64,000 nt of DNA from Lunularia cruciata (GCA_948567375.1 OX419762.1:56091034-56155033), one strand, 5' to 3'. Positions 11,756-24,237 are shown, numbered from the stretch's first letter. The notes: generated by a model not told the origin, from the sequence alone. Numbers and translations: made by a program.

Positions 11756-12446
11756 AGTAACATCCATTTGTAGATGTGTGTGGTATTGTGATATTTAGTT
11801 TGGTATTAGAAGTACTTGAGAGATATTATTTATATAGAGATAAAGGATGGTTCTACATTAGTCATGATTAGCAAAATTTAATAATAATTAGCTAAATTTA
11901 GTCATAGCTAAGATAGAGAGGACCTTACTTTAGAGGAAGTGGAAAAGATGAACATCACTATTTTGGATTCTAGTGTATTGACTTGGTATTATTCTTAGGT
12001 GTTTGGCTTTGAGGAAAGAGTTGAGAACTCTTGGGCCCAGAAGCCTTTTTGTTTTGGATTCTTTTGTAGTCCAAGGATAGCCAATGTGCAGGAATCCTTG
12101 AGTTAGTGGTTGGTTCAAGATAAAACCATATGCTTAAGAGAATATTCCCATGAGTATGTATATTCCTTTAGCTTTTTGACTTTTAGCCTAGTAACTTGAG
12201 TTACTCCAATAATTAGTAACTTTGGTGAGTAATTATTTCACAAGTATATAAACTAAGGGTTAGGAGGTACTCATCATCCTTTCATTTTGCAACTATCCCT
12301 CTCTCATTGAGTTCTCTAGTAAGTAATGTCTTGAGTCTTGGAGGGGTATGATGGGGTTGGGGTCCGATTCTTTGCCTTCTTAGTCCATGGTGTGCTACCA
12401 TAATAGCCATTAGAGGGTTATCTTGAGTGAGAGGCAAGTTGGCTCA
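11756..12446 (+). mobile_element. 3' LTR of element C
   Basis: Partner of the LTR at 7132-7820. It begins AGTAACATCC (ancestral TG changed) and ends CA at 12446. It carries a short internal duplication (gctaaattta...) absent from the 5' copy. It is followed by the minus-strand chromovirus A sequence. Confidence 0.8.
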
Positions 12447-12673
12447 TAGGACCACCCCGCAAAGATAGACTTATTTTTTTCCAAAACTTGCTATATGTTT
12501 GCTTCACTAACAAACTTCCCATCTTGGGACTTGTATTCCTTCAAAGCTTACTCTTTGGTTGCTTTCTTGACAAAATTCTCCTCTTAGGTTTGACTATTCT
12601 TAGATGTGTTACTCAAAGGTGCCAGATAACCTAATTAGAAATTCATACCTTGGTGTTGTACTTGAATTTATCA

Positions 12674-12945
12674 TCAGCTCTTGTCAAATTGAATCTTATG
12701 ATGTTCAAGCCAAGTTAGACCTAGAATGACATCATAGTGCAGAGGTGCCACTACAAACATCATATATTCCAAATACTCCTTCCTAAACTTGAAAGTAATA
12801 GGATGGAAGGCACAAAATGCAAAACTCTTTCTACCATCTACCATCATCATTCTACTTCCAATTATTAGCTTGATAGGAATACATAATTCCTTTGCTAATT
12901 GCATAGACATATAATTCTTTGAACTTCCAAAATCCTACAACCACG
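12674..12945 (-). pseudogene. Aspartic protease of element A
   Basis: Retroviral-type aspartic protease cleaves the polyprotein. The minus strand gives DFGSSKNYMSMQLAKELCIP, where DFG stands at the D-S/T-G active site, then MMMVDGRK, FRKEYLEYMMFVV and the closing YDVILGLTWLEHH (the I-L-G flap-partner motif). The second active-site position is Phe, and a stop lies just before DFG, so it is inactive. Confidence 0.75.
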
Positions 12946-13099
12946 ATCAAATATCATACCTTGCAAGAGAAGCAAATTTGCATAGGTTGAGCCTTCAATT
13001 CCATTGGAGCTAATCAAGTTTCTATTAAGCAGCTTGAAATCTCCTAATGGAATTCCTCATTTCCTTGATTTTTCCACTCCACAAATTCCATTTGGGTGG

Positions 13100-13980
13100 T
13101 TTGTTGAGATCACCCATTTTTGAATGGACATTCAACAATATGATGTCTAATCTGGTGAGAATAAAAGCAACCACCATTTTGCCGCAATATTTCCCAATCT
13201 GCTATGCCAAGTAGTCTCCATTGGATGACATTAATCTCTATTGGTACCTGCTCCTCCATCCATGTGTAATGTTATGGCAAGTTTTGTGAAGGTCAACGGC
13301 AAGACCAAGTTGTCACAACTAAAGAGTCAAAGTGCTCAGCCAATTGCATGGCTTCTTCTAAGTGTTTTGGCATAGTCACTTTGCAATTTGGTTTGTGACT
13401 TCAAGCCTTGCACATATTGATCTAGAGCTTCACCATCAGGTATATCTAGAATTTGCATAATGGTGTTATAGCATTGAATGATGAAGTTTCTTATAGAACG
13501 AATTTGCTTCAACTCTGCCAACTTATCTCATGCAGCTTGTATGGCATTTATTGCTTGGAATTGCCCAAATATTGCACCCTTGAATTCTTCCTATGTCAAG
13601 ATTAGCGTAAAAAACGTCATGCAGCTTGCTCCACTTGGAATCACCACCATAGTTTTGCTACTCCATCCAATTGGCTTGAAGCTAAGAGAATCTATTTTTT
13701 CATCTTGAAGGTTTGTAGCCTCAACATAACATTCATAGTCAAATACAAAGTTCTCCACTTTGCCCAAGAGATTCTTGCCATCAAATACCTTGGGTTTTGG
13801 AAATCAGATTTGCTCTTCTCCTTCTCAAAATAGTGCACTCTCTATGTGCTCTTGTTGTTGATGGTCTCATTCATCCAACAATTGAGTATGGTGCTCGACT
13901 TGTTGGTGTATAGCAACGATAATCTTTGTCATTATCACCATGGCTACTATTATTTTATCACACTACCCTCAATTTATCTA
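13100..13980 (-). pseudogene. Gag of element A
   Basis: The frame near 13.52-13.34 kb contains MQILDIPDGEALDQYVQGLKS, typical of the capsid-like retrotransposon gag domain. A zinc knuckle remnant near 13.17-13.13 kb reads CFYSHQIRHHIVEC, where the second Cys has become Ser. The start region near 13.93 kb (MTKIIVAIHQQVEHHTQLL) is coiled-coil-like. Several frameshifts. Confidence 0.7.
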
Positions 13981-14192
13981 ATTTTTTAACATATAGATGC
14001 AACACATCCACTATTCTCCATAAGTTGCAATCTGAAGTAGCAAGGGTTCCTTGTACAAGGTGATTGTATTCATAAAATTCTGCCCAAAGCGTGAGGTGAT
14101 AAACTATGTGAAATGATATTTGGGTAGTATCCAAACAAAAAATCCCAATAGTTTGGTGGAAATGGATTTGGTGGTCCATAAATTCCATCCAT

Positions 14193-14213
14193 CCCGTTCT
14201 TGCTTTGATACCA
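14193..14213 (-). other. Primer-binding site of element A (initiator tRNA-Met type)
   Basis: On the minus strand the sequence just inside the 5' LTR reads TGGTATCAAAGC, one change from TGGTATCAGAGC, the common plant retrotransposon site complementary to the 3' end of initiator tRNA-Met. It lies one base inside the LTR end, which fixes the 5' LTR border at 14215. Confidence 0.75.
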
Positions 14214-14214
14214 A

Positions 14215-14330
14215 TGTAGAAGATTGAGATAGAGAAGAGAAATAAGAGAATATAAGATCACACTAGGATACTTGAGTGTGGGAAAATTTGAATGCCTAGC
14301 ATGAGCTTGGGCTTTGGTATTTTGTGACAA
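14215..14330 (-). mobile_element. Truncated 5' LTR of element A
   Basis: About 116 bp matching the end of the LTR at 3740-4136, including cttgagtgtgggaaa and gcatgagcttgggctttggtatttt. It stops abruptly where tgtgacaacccaac begins, so about 280 bp of this LTR is missing or displaced. Confidence 0.7.
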
Positions 14331-14900
14331 CCCAACAAGTATCACTTTTGCGGTAATCAGTAAGTAAAAGTTTGTTCCTCCAAATATACAAGTCAGAAAT
14401 AGTTAAACACAAAGCAATTTAGTATCAATTTAGTAACAATTTAGTTCTTCTTGAGTTCTCGATCCGATGTCTACTTCTTCCTTGGCTTCCAACCTCGATC
14501 CTGAAGTAACCTCACATACTACTCTATCCTCGGGTTTCAAAAGTACTAACTAGTCTACCAATTCTACTATTTCTTCTTTCTGATCTACAATTCCTGTCAT
14601 AGGTAACGTTTCTAATTCTCTATCTCTCAACCCACTCTTCTCCAATCTCTCCAATGATAACTCCAAAATATCTATATATCTACTTTGGGCTTCACTCTGA
14701 CATCCTTCTGAATTTTATCTATATTCAACTTTACTAAATTTAATCTAATCGTGATATTATCTTCTATTTCCAATATCTTCCTATCTACACAAGTTTTGAG
14801 ACTAATCAGCAAAGCGTTCAAATCTTTATCCTTTGCATTTCTCCTCCTCGTCTCTTGCCACCAACAACTTCAACTCAAGCAACCTCATTTCTTCAATTCT
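14331..14900. other. Junction and leader-like sequence
   Basis: It begins TGTGACAACCC, a frequent LTR start in plants, suggesting another element border. The rest is CT-rich on the plus strand. On the minus strand it may continue the coiled-coil frame that follows. No reliable coding sequence. Confidence 0.35.
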
Positions 14901-17400
14901 TACATTGGCTTCTGTACTCAGCATTGCGTTCATCTTCATGACAATCTCTTACAATGGCTTGAGTCTCATCCTCCTCTCACGTTTTCTATCCGCCAGCCAA
15001 TCTTCTCTATACATTACCAATACAGCCTTGAATTCAGCTTTTGTAGTCTCCTTCTCCTTCTCCTTTTGAACAATCTTCTCCTCTTGATTACGAAGTAGCT
15101 CCCAAAATTTTTCTTCTTCTCTATATCTCACTGTCAACTCCCTTTGCCAGAGCTGCTTCTTCTCTTCTACACTCTCCATCACTCTATCAAGTTGTTGCTC
15201 CTTCTCTGCCACTCTTGCCATAGCATGATAATTTCTAATCGTGAATCAACAAACTACTATTTCAAGATTTTATACTCTAATATCTGTCTTTCCCTTGCTA
15301 TGACATTCTGGTCTATTACTGGCTCTCTACTTCCCACCTCCTTCTTTAAATTCTCAATCACTTGATTCTGTACTATTACATCTACTTGTAGTACTTCCCT
15401 CTCCTTCTCACCTTGGATTATACTCTTCTTCAACTCCGAGTTCTCTTCCTCTAATCTTGGTAACACCTACAACATAGTCTTCACTTCTGGACACTTGGAC
15501 TGCATCTCTCTCTTTTTCTACTCCAACTTTGTTAACAACGGGCATACAACCTCCCACAGATATTCTACTCCTTCACTTTGATTTACCTTGACTTGTGGGC
15601 TTTTCTCCTTCTTTGCTTCTTCTTCACTTGAAACTTGCCTTCTCAGCCGCAATTGCCTTATTGGAATGGATTCTCTAAACTCCTCTTCTATTCTCTCACT
15701 TGGTCCCGCTTCATACTTTGCTTTCCTTCTGGAATGGACTCCTCTTGAAATGGTCACCCTCTTCTCCTCCTTCTCTAGAACTTTGTCTTTGAGTCTTGAG
15801 TTACATTCTTTGTCCATTTCCAATTTTCCTTCTTCCTCCTCAGGTACCGATTGCATCTCTACTCCATCGTCACTCTCGCTGCTTGCTTCACCACTCTACA
15901 ACATGAATTCAAGTTCTTCCTCCTTCTCCAAGTCTTCTAACTTGTACTTGGCTTCACCTTTTGATTCTTCACCGGACGACGTGATTACCACCAAGTCTTT
16001 CCTCATGTTCATCTTCCTGGTCTTCCGAGGTCTTGTAGCCACTACTTCTTCTTCTTCTTCCCATCAACTCCTCTTCCTTGACTTTGGAGTGTTCACTTTC
16101 AACTGCACGCTCTACCCTATTTGTACATAGTACTTGTCATTCCTCCTTATCTGCAAGATGTATTGCTGCTCCTCCACATCAACATCTCTTCTCAAATCGG
16201 GGTGGAAGTGCAACACCATCTTGTGTCTCTCTGCCACGTTCAGCAATTCAGTCCCAAGTAAAAGTGGGCTGCAAATAGCACAATGTAGTGTGGAGGTGAC
16301 TTGTCTCGCAAGTTCCACACCATTTGTCTCATATGCTGATGAAAACACTTTGCTCAATTGATCGGTTCTCCTGCAAACATCTTATGGAAGAATACTGCTT
16401 GATGTTTCATCACATAATTAGTTTGCTCCGGCTTCAAGATAGCCATCATTGCACTTATGATGCCTCTCCTTATAGGGTCCTTATAGCTCTTAACTTTGTA
16501 GCCATTCCTCGTGCGTTTTGAAGAAAAAGGCATCTCTCACTTCTTAGGTTTCTTCAGCTACCTCTCCTTTCCCCAAGAATGTAGCTCCCTGCTCTTCACC
16601 CGCCTCTCTTTTAAGTACTAACCTCCAATCCGACTCTGTCCAGCGAGCTGGATTTCCTCTCTTATCTTCTCCCATGGGCCCATCAAGACATTTACTCTCA
16701 ATGATCTCAATCATAAAACTTGGAAAGCTAATGTTCCAATTCCATGCCAGGAATGTGATCCGAAGCCTTCTCAAGACTTAGATTTTGGTGATCACATCTA
16801 ATCTCCAAATTGCATGATTTCTCACTACAAATTCCAAGTTCTTCTTCTTACCTCGTATCTTACTCTCCTCTTCTTTGGGTTGGTGGCTACTCTTTTGACT
16901 GATTCCCAGACTAACTCTCCTGACTTCCTCTTGACACACCAGCGCATCTCTTACTACACTTCCTTTCCCATGATCTCCCTCAAGATGAGTCCTTAATGGC
17001 AATGGAAAATTACTTGTCATCCCTTTACCTCTTCTCGAGTCTTATAGTGGCTGGCCTTCTCCGTCTTTCTTCACTTCAAGTTTCTACCGAGAAATCACAC
17101 CTCCTTCATGCTCCTATCACTGTCAATTTTCCCTCACTCATAGGCCAGCCAATTTTTGTGTGCGGTACCTTCTTGAATGTCCAACCTCAAAGGAAAGTTG
17201 TTACACTATCCTTGCTTTGGGTTGAGCACCTCCAAGCCGGAGTCTCCTTACTTTAGGTTGAATGCTAACAAGGCAATCTGAGGACTTTGTCTTTTGACAC
17301 AAAGTCACTTTACCTTGGATTACAACCCAAAGACACCATTCTTTGCCTTTTAATGTCATATAGGCGCAATACAACTTCTTATGTACACTTCTTCTTCAAA
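14900..17400 (-). pseudogene. Decayed coiled-coil reading frame of unknown function
   Basis: Successive minus-strand open segments (17020-16778, 16774-16544, 16357-16112, 15856-15518, 15466-15257, 15221-14949) appear to be one protein broken by stops and frameshifts. The order is an N-terminal basic part, a segment with PARWTESDWRLVLKREAGEE, a middle part with YETNGVELARQVTSTLHC, an acidic region (EEEEGKLEMDKE), a basic patch (RRKAKYEAG), and long heptad-like coiled coils (ENSELKKSIIQGEKEREVL; KEQQLDRVMESVEEKKQLW). I do not recognise the family. It lies just downstream of the family D gag in the same direction, so it may be an extra ORF of a large retroelement. A captured or host gene is the alternative. 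Confidence 0.45.
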
Positions 17401-18198
17401 AATAAGAAAAAAACAAAAATGTGGGTACCACATTATCCAATAGGACAAAACTAGGTGTGAATCCTCCTCTCTCAAAGGCTGGTCTAGCTTGCAACTCCTC
17501 TAGTCTAGCCGATGTTGCCTACCATAAACCACTAGTCGCTGAATGGATCCCATGCTCCTCAACCAAATCAGCTCCACTATCAATCACCTCTGCTCTAATA
17601 GTAAGAACCACATCATCCCTACTCTCACAAGCATTACAACCAACTAGAACATTGGGTTTGGGTCAACTCCCAATGTAAACATGTCACTAGTTGAAAACAA
17701 AGGGCATCGCATAATCAGCTTAGCCGTCCCCAACATCATGCTAGACTTAGTCTGTGTAGTAGCAGGTGGCTGACTGGTAGGTAGTCTATCATGTACTCCA
17801 TCACCACCTACCACACCTGCATTGGGAGATCTAGGAGCCATGGATGTCGTCTACAACGCCTCAGATGGCATGAAAGACTAGGGAAGTTTGACTTGTCTTC
17901 CAACCTCTCCTCTCTGTGGGTCCAACTCCATTGATGCTCCTCTAGGCTCTGGAGCACGTACTGTACTCCTAGTCAATATTGCAGATGCATCCAAATGTGT
18001 TGCTCCGCACATGAAGTCCAAAGCATCTCAATCACTAGCATATGAGGTGGAAGCCTCAACACTCAAATCTAATTTCCTCTTAGCAATGGCATACTAGCCA
18101 ATCTCTGCTTCAACTGCTCAATCCAAGTAACCATAGTTGTATTAGAAGTAAGGGCAAGTTTTGCACCTCTACTAGGTGTAGATCCTCTACCACCACCT

Positions 18199-19276
18199 TT
18201 ACCACCTTCCTCCATGAAGTGGAGCTCCTCTACCACCTGCCATAGTAGCCCTACCACTCCATAACTCCGGGTGTAGGTCAAAGCATTGATCACTAGAGTG
18301 GCCATATCTATGACAATGCTCACATTGTCTCTGTGTTGGTTGTGATGCACTAGAGGTATCAAGTCTGCTGCTCTGAGTACACTCTCTCCTATGGTGAGGT
18401 CCACCATAGGTCCAACAAGCAACACCACCACTCATTGGCTGCTGCTTACTTGAAAATGAAGGTAAGGATCTAGCTCCACTAGGCTCTCCCCTCACTCCAT
18501 AGGATCTAGGTTGTCCACCCTATCCTTGAAAAAAAATTGGGCGTGGTGCACTCTAATGCACTCTGGAAGAAGTAACAGTTGTGGATGAGGTCTCCCTACC
18601 AAATCCAAATGTCACCACTCTCTCCTCCACCATGTTGATCTCAATATGCTCAGCCAAACCAAAGACCACTGCCAAAGTGGGTAAAGTTGCTTGTAACAAC
18701 ATAGCATCACAAACTCTATGTCGTAATTCCCTATCTAGTATCCCATACCAAAACAAGACTGCTTGAGCCTCATTAACTCCTTGAGTGAAACTGATCAGCC
18801 GCCTCATGCGAGTGTTTGCCTCACATAAGCTCTCTCCAACCTTCCGTTGGAACTTTTGCAAGCTCCTCAGCTTGTCAATCCGTACTCCCTAGTAGTTTTT
18901 CCTCAAACATTGGAAGAACTCCACCATGGGGTTAAACCCCGATACCACACCATCTCTTGCAACAGAACCTCCACTTGTGGTAGCACTATCTCCAACTAGT
19001 GCACCTCCACTAGCTCCACCAATACTACTCGAGCTAGAAGTTGTGGGTACAGCCAATCTACTCCTAGAAACCAAGCTTGAAGTGATAGAGATAGTTTTGA
19101 GACCAATACTGTCTCCATAACTCAATCTCCTCCAAATGAGCTCTCTTGAACTCATGGTAGTCATCCATGTTGAAACAACCTCTTCCATGCCATGAAGGGT
19201 GTAAACAAAGTTGGGTTTCGTATCTACTACAGATCACACCAACTATTAAACTCCTAGATGAAGTCATCAAACTCAA
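18199..19276 (-). pseudogene. Gag of family D with paired zinc knuckles
   Basis: Minus-strand frames run through FKRAHLEEIELWRQYWS (19.2-19.1 kb), a Ser/Gly-rich linker, the capsid-like block KFQRKVGESLCEANTRMRRL to LLQATLPTLAVVFGLAEHIE (18861-18553), and two knuckles. The first is CWTYGGPHHRREC, where Tyr stands for a zinc-binding Cys that the 37.18 kb copy still has (CWMCSGPHHKREC). The second is CEHCHRYGHSSDQC, a perfect C-x2-C-x4-H-x4-C. Frameshifts separate the parts. Confidence 0.7.
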
Positions 19277-19594
19277 TGGTACCCACTGTACCAGAGTAAT
19301 GCCTAGGGCCTTTGGATCCTATCCACAAATCTCATCCATGTCCCACAACAACGGTGCAAACACGCCAAGTGCACTCTCAATTGGATCAGCTCTTATGTCA
19401 AACTCCAAGTCAAAGTCAATTTCCTCTCTCATTGGGACTTGAGATATAGGTTGATATCAAACGCCACTCCGAGTAAACCCACTACGTAATGTAGGGCTAT
19501 CTCTTCTAGAATCCCCAAAGAACTCCGTCGTGACAAAGTAACTGCAACCAAAACCGCAAACTACAACAACAAGTGCCTCACCAAGTGCCAACAC

Positions 19595-19680
19595 CAACCA
19601 AACACCACCAAGTGCCAACACCAACCAAGCACCACCAAGTGCCAATACCAACCAAGCACCACCAAGTCCCAAAACTAACG
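19595..19680. repeat. About 30-bp tandem repeat in the family D leader
   Basis: The unit around caccaccaagtgccaa is repeated nearly four times. On the minus strand it reads as repeated LVLALGGAW-like codons, but the frame has no family support and the repeat lies in the untranslated leader. The plus copy near 35.96-36.0 kb keeps only one or two units. Confidence 0.7.
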
Positions 19681-20090
19681 GAACACTACTCACTAATGTA
19701 ACTCTAACTGAGACAACTATACTAGGGGCAAGGGTGACCTGTAACCTACCATCACAACACGTATTCTCACAGTCTACAAGTCATCACTTCCTGCCTCACC
19801 AAAGAGATACAAAGATAGTCTGACTGGTCAGCACTCCAACCTCACTACTGAGAGCACACGTGAGCACCAACGCTCAAAATTCAAGGCACCTCACACAAAC
19901 ATGGTGCACAAATAGGAAGCAAAGAATGGAGGAGGTCCAATCACAAGAATGCTAAAAAAAAACCCTCCATCTCATATATCAACATGAGATTGACTCTGCC
20001 ACCATTTGGCATTTGACGTAATTGGAATACCTATCTACTTCTTGAGCTACAAGTATCACCGAGGATCGGATCAAAGTTCTTCTCGCCAAA

Positions 20091-20165
20091 ATCTGACATA
20101 AATCCTTCATAAAATCTGACATAAATCCTTCATAAAATCTGACATAAATCTAACATAAATCTCTA
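20091..20165. repeat. 23-bp tandem repeat
   Basis: The unit aaatctgacataaatccttcat occurs twice, followed by a partial third (aaatctgacataaatct). It lies at the border between the family D LTR and low-copy DNA. A TATA-like tataaata follows at about 20164. Confidence 0.75.
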
Positions 20166-23100
20166 TAAATAGTTGAATGCCAAACCCTCCGCTAACTCTT
20201 CACTCGAGCCAAATTGGAAAAATGGGTTTCGTCCAATCTTTAACTTGCAAGGATGTGCTCCCAACTCCACTTTCAATTTCAGTTTCTGAGCTCAACTCGC
20301 AACAAATTGCTCAATGTTGTTGTTCCATGGATACTTCACTTGGACAGAGTATTAGTAAGCACTGCAAATGAAAAGAGTTAGGACAAACTTGAAGATGGTT
20401 TGTGTATATGGTTTGTGTATATGGTTTGAGATGATTAAGTGAATGTTTTGATCCTGGATACTAAAATACATTGCAAGAAGTTGATTACCCATCATCTTGG
20501 ACGGCTGGGGAGTAAATGACAATAACCAAAGTCGTCAAATATAGAGATGTGTGTCAAGGTCACCTCTTTGTTCCTCCAGCCTTGTGAGTTATATGAATAT
20601 ATGAATACTGCATTCTATTATTTTTTTCAAAGATTGCATAAAAGCTTACTGTACTAGACAAAATGAGGTATCAATTTAATTTTCCATTTATAATTTATTT
20701 TATAGGATAGATGTGCATTGCTCTATCAAGAACACTAGTAGGTAAAGAGAATCAAATTATATGTTCTTTCGAATGTTCCAGTTATACATGGACAATTTGA
20801 CTTACATAGCTCTGATATTCTAGCTGATTTGATATTCTAGGTGTTATAGGAGAAATATCTCATTTCTCATTCCGATGCAGTTAGAACTTAACACCATTGG
20901 ACTTTTAAATTTTATCCTTGTTGGGTTTGATGAGATCTTCCATCCTTCTTGTTATATACGTGTGTTATGTTCCTTTTTCTTTTTGAATGTTATAAGTAAA
21001 TCTAAGTGGTAGAGAATTTCAGTACATTGAGTGCCAACGCAGACCATTTCAGTGCAACGCGAGGTGACTAAGGCCACGTCAGGCATTCAAAAAATATTAA
21101 GTCTTTGTACCAACTTGGGGTACCGTTAATTCTATTTCTCGATAAAGTGAAATGGCGTACCGGTAATTCGTATTCCATATTCCACTAGGTTAAAACATTG
21201 GTGAATACGCTCCGGCTCCGCATCTCCCTCTCGTTGCTTCTTACTCTTACACGATACAAGTTGAGGTTCAGAAAATAGCACAATCTATATTTACAAATGG
21301 CGTGCTAAATAATGGATCTGGAACTTAAATACTCAGCCTGTGAGTTTCAACGAGAGGAATCTGGACTACACACATATCAGATGGACGTACAGTCTCAGGT
21401 AGACCCACGCATGACCCAAAATCGGGTCATGGATCGCGCGCTAGCCGACCACTAGCGAGGTTAAATTGGATTTCCTAATGTAAAATAGTTTGGGGATATC
21501 TCATCAGGACAAAGAGAGTCAACGTCCAATCTCAACAATCACTTTCTAGTACAGGGAAGAATCCGCCATTTGATTGAATACAGTCAATACCAATAACCGC
21601 TAAATAGGTCAGGACTGGCAACTCATCAGTCCTAGAATTAGTAGTTCAGTAGTCTCGAACAATGCTTAGATATTGCCGTCGAGTTGTGAAGTAGCTGCAA
21701 TAAAAAGTTCTCTCCATCAGACTCACATAAGTCTGTAAGTACCAATATCTTGATCTCGCGTATATTGCGTTGGCTTCTTTATATTCCGATCCAACGAGTC
21801 TCCTCGTTATATCGTTCTACTAAATGCAGTAGATGTGCTGTAGATATAGATCCACTAAACATCAGTTCGGCTAACTTTCAAAAAGACATGTTCTATTGTA
21901 GCAACCGGTAATATGTATAGTCTGTGGGGGTGTCAAATACCTTCTGAACAGTGAATAGCTATATTGCTGCAACCAACCACCTGGGAACACCTAACTTCAG
22001 GGGATCGTTGGATGACATGCAATGTCTTGAAGGATAGGCAGCCGATATCGCCGGATAAGGTTAAGTTAACGATACTGCCAAGGCTTCCGTGAATAGTATC
22101 ATCTGTGTTTGAGCACTGTGGTGTCTGGAATCTGGAATTACACAACATTTGGAGCAGCAAACCGTATTTTAAACAAATCAAGACCTCGTTTTGATTTGTT
22201 CCGAAGAAGGATTTTGAGATGAAAGATGAAAAGGGAGTAGAATCTGTAAATTTTAATATTTTAATCAAAATCATATCCAAAAAAGTTCATGTCTGTTATA
22301 TTTAAGTACTTGATTTGGCTCCTAAAATAGATTCTGAGTTCTTAGAAGTAATAAATAAGATATAAATGAATGTAAAAATTTGTATAACCTAGTGTGTCCC
22401 TTGATTATGTTTCGTTGCCAAAATTTATAAACATTATTTACCTGTATTTTCTGAGTAATTAATTCAACTAAATACATTTATTTAACGTATTTACAGAGCT
22501 GTTAACTCTATTCTTAGCAGAAATAGCAAGATATCAACAACTATATACTATGCTAAACAACAAGTCATGTGCTTTTTCATTTTTCCATGCGGATTAATAT
22601 TCGAAAAAGTTTCGTGCTCGTACCGGTTTTAAATGTTGGGGGCTTGGTGACGTGCCCTAGTTGAGGCTTCAACCAGGATATATCAGCCATTTGTTGTCGT
22701 TGGGTGCGGTTGTGCAGACTCTATTGGGGCTTAGCCACATTTTACTTTTTTGTTTCTCCCTGATGGGGTCTTCCCCTCCTTCGTTTTTATTACGCGGTTG
22801 CCTTCTTCCACTTGTGGAAGATCATTAGGATAATCTGTTCAAATTGAAATCAACTTGTCCCGGAAGGGACTAATAAAGCACAAGAAATTCGATCTTGCAG
22901 TTAAACTCGGTATCATCTTGTCCGAAGATACCGAGCTTAATTGCGGGTACTCCAGGATAACTAAACAAACACAACCGGAGGTACCTACTCATGGCGTATG
23001 TGCCCCACGGAGTATCAGGCACGATCACCGGATTACTTCACCATCTATTGTCTTCTTGTTGAGAAGTTACTCTTTTGACTTCTACACAGTTCCTGATTTC

Positions 23101-24237
23101 ATCCCGCTTTTGACTTGTTATTTCTTCACGCAGGGGAATAATGGGATGTTTAATCTTGCTATCCTCTCGTTCGTGCAAAAGTGAGAAGAAGATGGAGAAA
23201 CGAACAAAGATTGATTGTGCTAAGTACGTGGATGAAATGCTTCTTCCATGCTCCCAACTATCTATCTTGTTCTCAACAACGGTATCCAGCTCCCAGGATC
23301 TATCTTCTACCTCGAGTCCGTCTGTGCAAACAAAACTCCTAGAGTGTGAATTCAAGAATTTCCGAGGTGCGGTGTCCAATAATAGCTCTAAAGGTAACCA
23401 GAAAGTTATCTCATGTTATCTCACGATGTTGTTGCATGATGATAATATGCCAGAAAAGACTAATCTTCAAATTGTAATCAATAATCAACCGGAGCATCCT
23501 GTGTCCTAGTTTGGTGTATTGTCCCTTATCAGCTAAAATATTCTTCTCCTGGCCTGATAGTTTTGAAGATTCCAAAATCTGCCCCACATAGTTGCTGGGT
23601 GCGGGCAGTCACCTCATACCTGGCCCAGACTGGTTCAAGAGACATATACTCCAAAGAGCTACTGTAACAGATCTTCAAGCCAGCACCATCCAAACTACCT
23701 CCTGTGGTTCCCCGCTCGAGCGCTTCTCTGTATCACCTTCCTGTAGCCCCCACACTAGCAATTTTCTGCTATGCACACGAGCAGCGTACTGTAGGTCGCA
23801 CGAGCATTTCACTTATGCGCATCCGGCAACGCACATGTGCACAGCCCACACCTACACATACCACTATGATAGTTTTCGTTCTATGCATGCTTGCATACAC
23901 TGGTATTCCAGAGTCTACAAATAAATTGAAGTTTAGTCAAAAGATTATGAGAGGCCTGGTTAGATAAGGAGAAGCATCAGTGGGTCGGTAACTGGAAATT
24001 GAGATTGGCGTCATTCGGAATGGACACGCATTGGGTTCGAACTATGAAGGTCGAAAGCCAGGTTTCAGTTTCGCGGAGACCAGTAGTGATTCTCGACACG
24101 GAGTAAACGTATCCGGCACAAGCATAACTAGGATTTCTGCTAGAGCATATTAAGCAACGCAAGGAAACTTATGGTCGCCTCGTCAGAACTCACATAATCG
24201 AGTAAATTCTGTAGGAAGTCGACGCAGGTGTTTCTAG
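20166..24237. other. Low-copy intergenic sequence
   Basis: No retrotransposon similarity or recognisable gene. A short frame at 20222-20371 (starting MGFVQSLTCKDVL) lies about 55 bp after a TATA-like box and could be a truncated gene. Frames at 22.86-23.51 kb and 23.59-23.92 kb are open but lack motifs. Base composition is more balanced than in the retrotransposons, and the region precedes the secreted-peptide gene. Confidence 0.4.

Larger units (their letters stand above)
7132..12446 (+). mobile_element. Nested Ty3/gypsy element C
   Basis: An LTR pair (7132-7820 and 11756-12446) brackets about 3.9 kb with a zinc knuckle, RNase H and integrase on the plus strand. It lies inside the protease-RT region of chromovirus A, so it inserted later. 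Flanking 5-mers tgata and tagga match only partly. After the 5' LTR, tttttggttccattaccg resembles the primer site seen in Athila/Tat-type elements with CpG-type transitions. Protease and most of the reverse transcriptase are not recognisable; a foreign fragment at 9.31-9.98 kb may have replaced them. Confidence 0.75.
3740..14330 (-). mobile_element. Chromovirus A: degenerate Ty3/gypsy element split by nested element C
   Basis: Read on the minus strand, the order is partial 5' LTR (14330-14215), primer-binding site, gag (13.98-13.1 kb), protease (12.94-12.67 kb), nested element C, reverse transcriptase (about 7.13-6.2 kb), RNase H (about 6.1-5.6 kb), integrase (about 5.4-4.6 kb), chromodomain (4340-4179) and 3' LTR. 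This is the standard Ty3/gypsy chromovirus order. Every domain carries stops or frameshifts. The 5' LTR is cut short at about 14330, where a different sequence starting tgtgacaaccc begins. Confidence 0.8.
17600..20165 (-). mobile_element. Family D element, leader and gag half
   Basis: It matches the plus-strand family D copy at about 35.55-37.2 kb in reverse orientation: LTR tail, primer-site region, leader and gag. The end near 20.0 kb shares with 35.6 kb the words gaagtagata and tggtggcagagtc. Reverse transcriptase and integrase are absent; the region below 17.6 kb is the unrelated coiled-coil frame. The 5' LTR fades into a 23-bp tandem repeat near 20.1 kb. Confidence 0.65.

Noticed and set aside
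15588-16130. 180-codon plus-strand ORF rich in Ser and Leu
   Set aside because: It is antisense to the coiled-coil frame; the Ser/Leu richness mirrors Glu/Lys codons on the other strand.
19457-19693. ORF with repeated LVLALGGAW
   Set aside because: It comes from a 30-bp tandem repeat in the retrotransposon leader, not conserved as protein in the 36 kb copy.
23141-23924. Two open frames of 110-122 codons upstream of the 24.2 kb gene
   Set aside because: No domain, signal peptide or splice support was seen; kept only as intergenic sequence.
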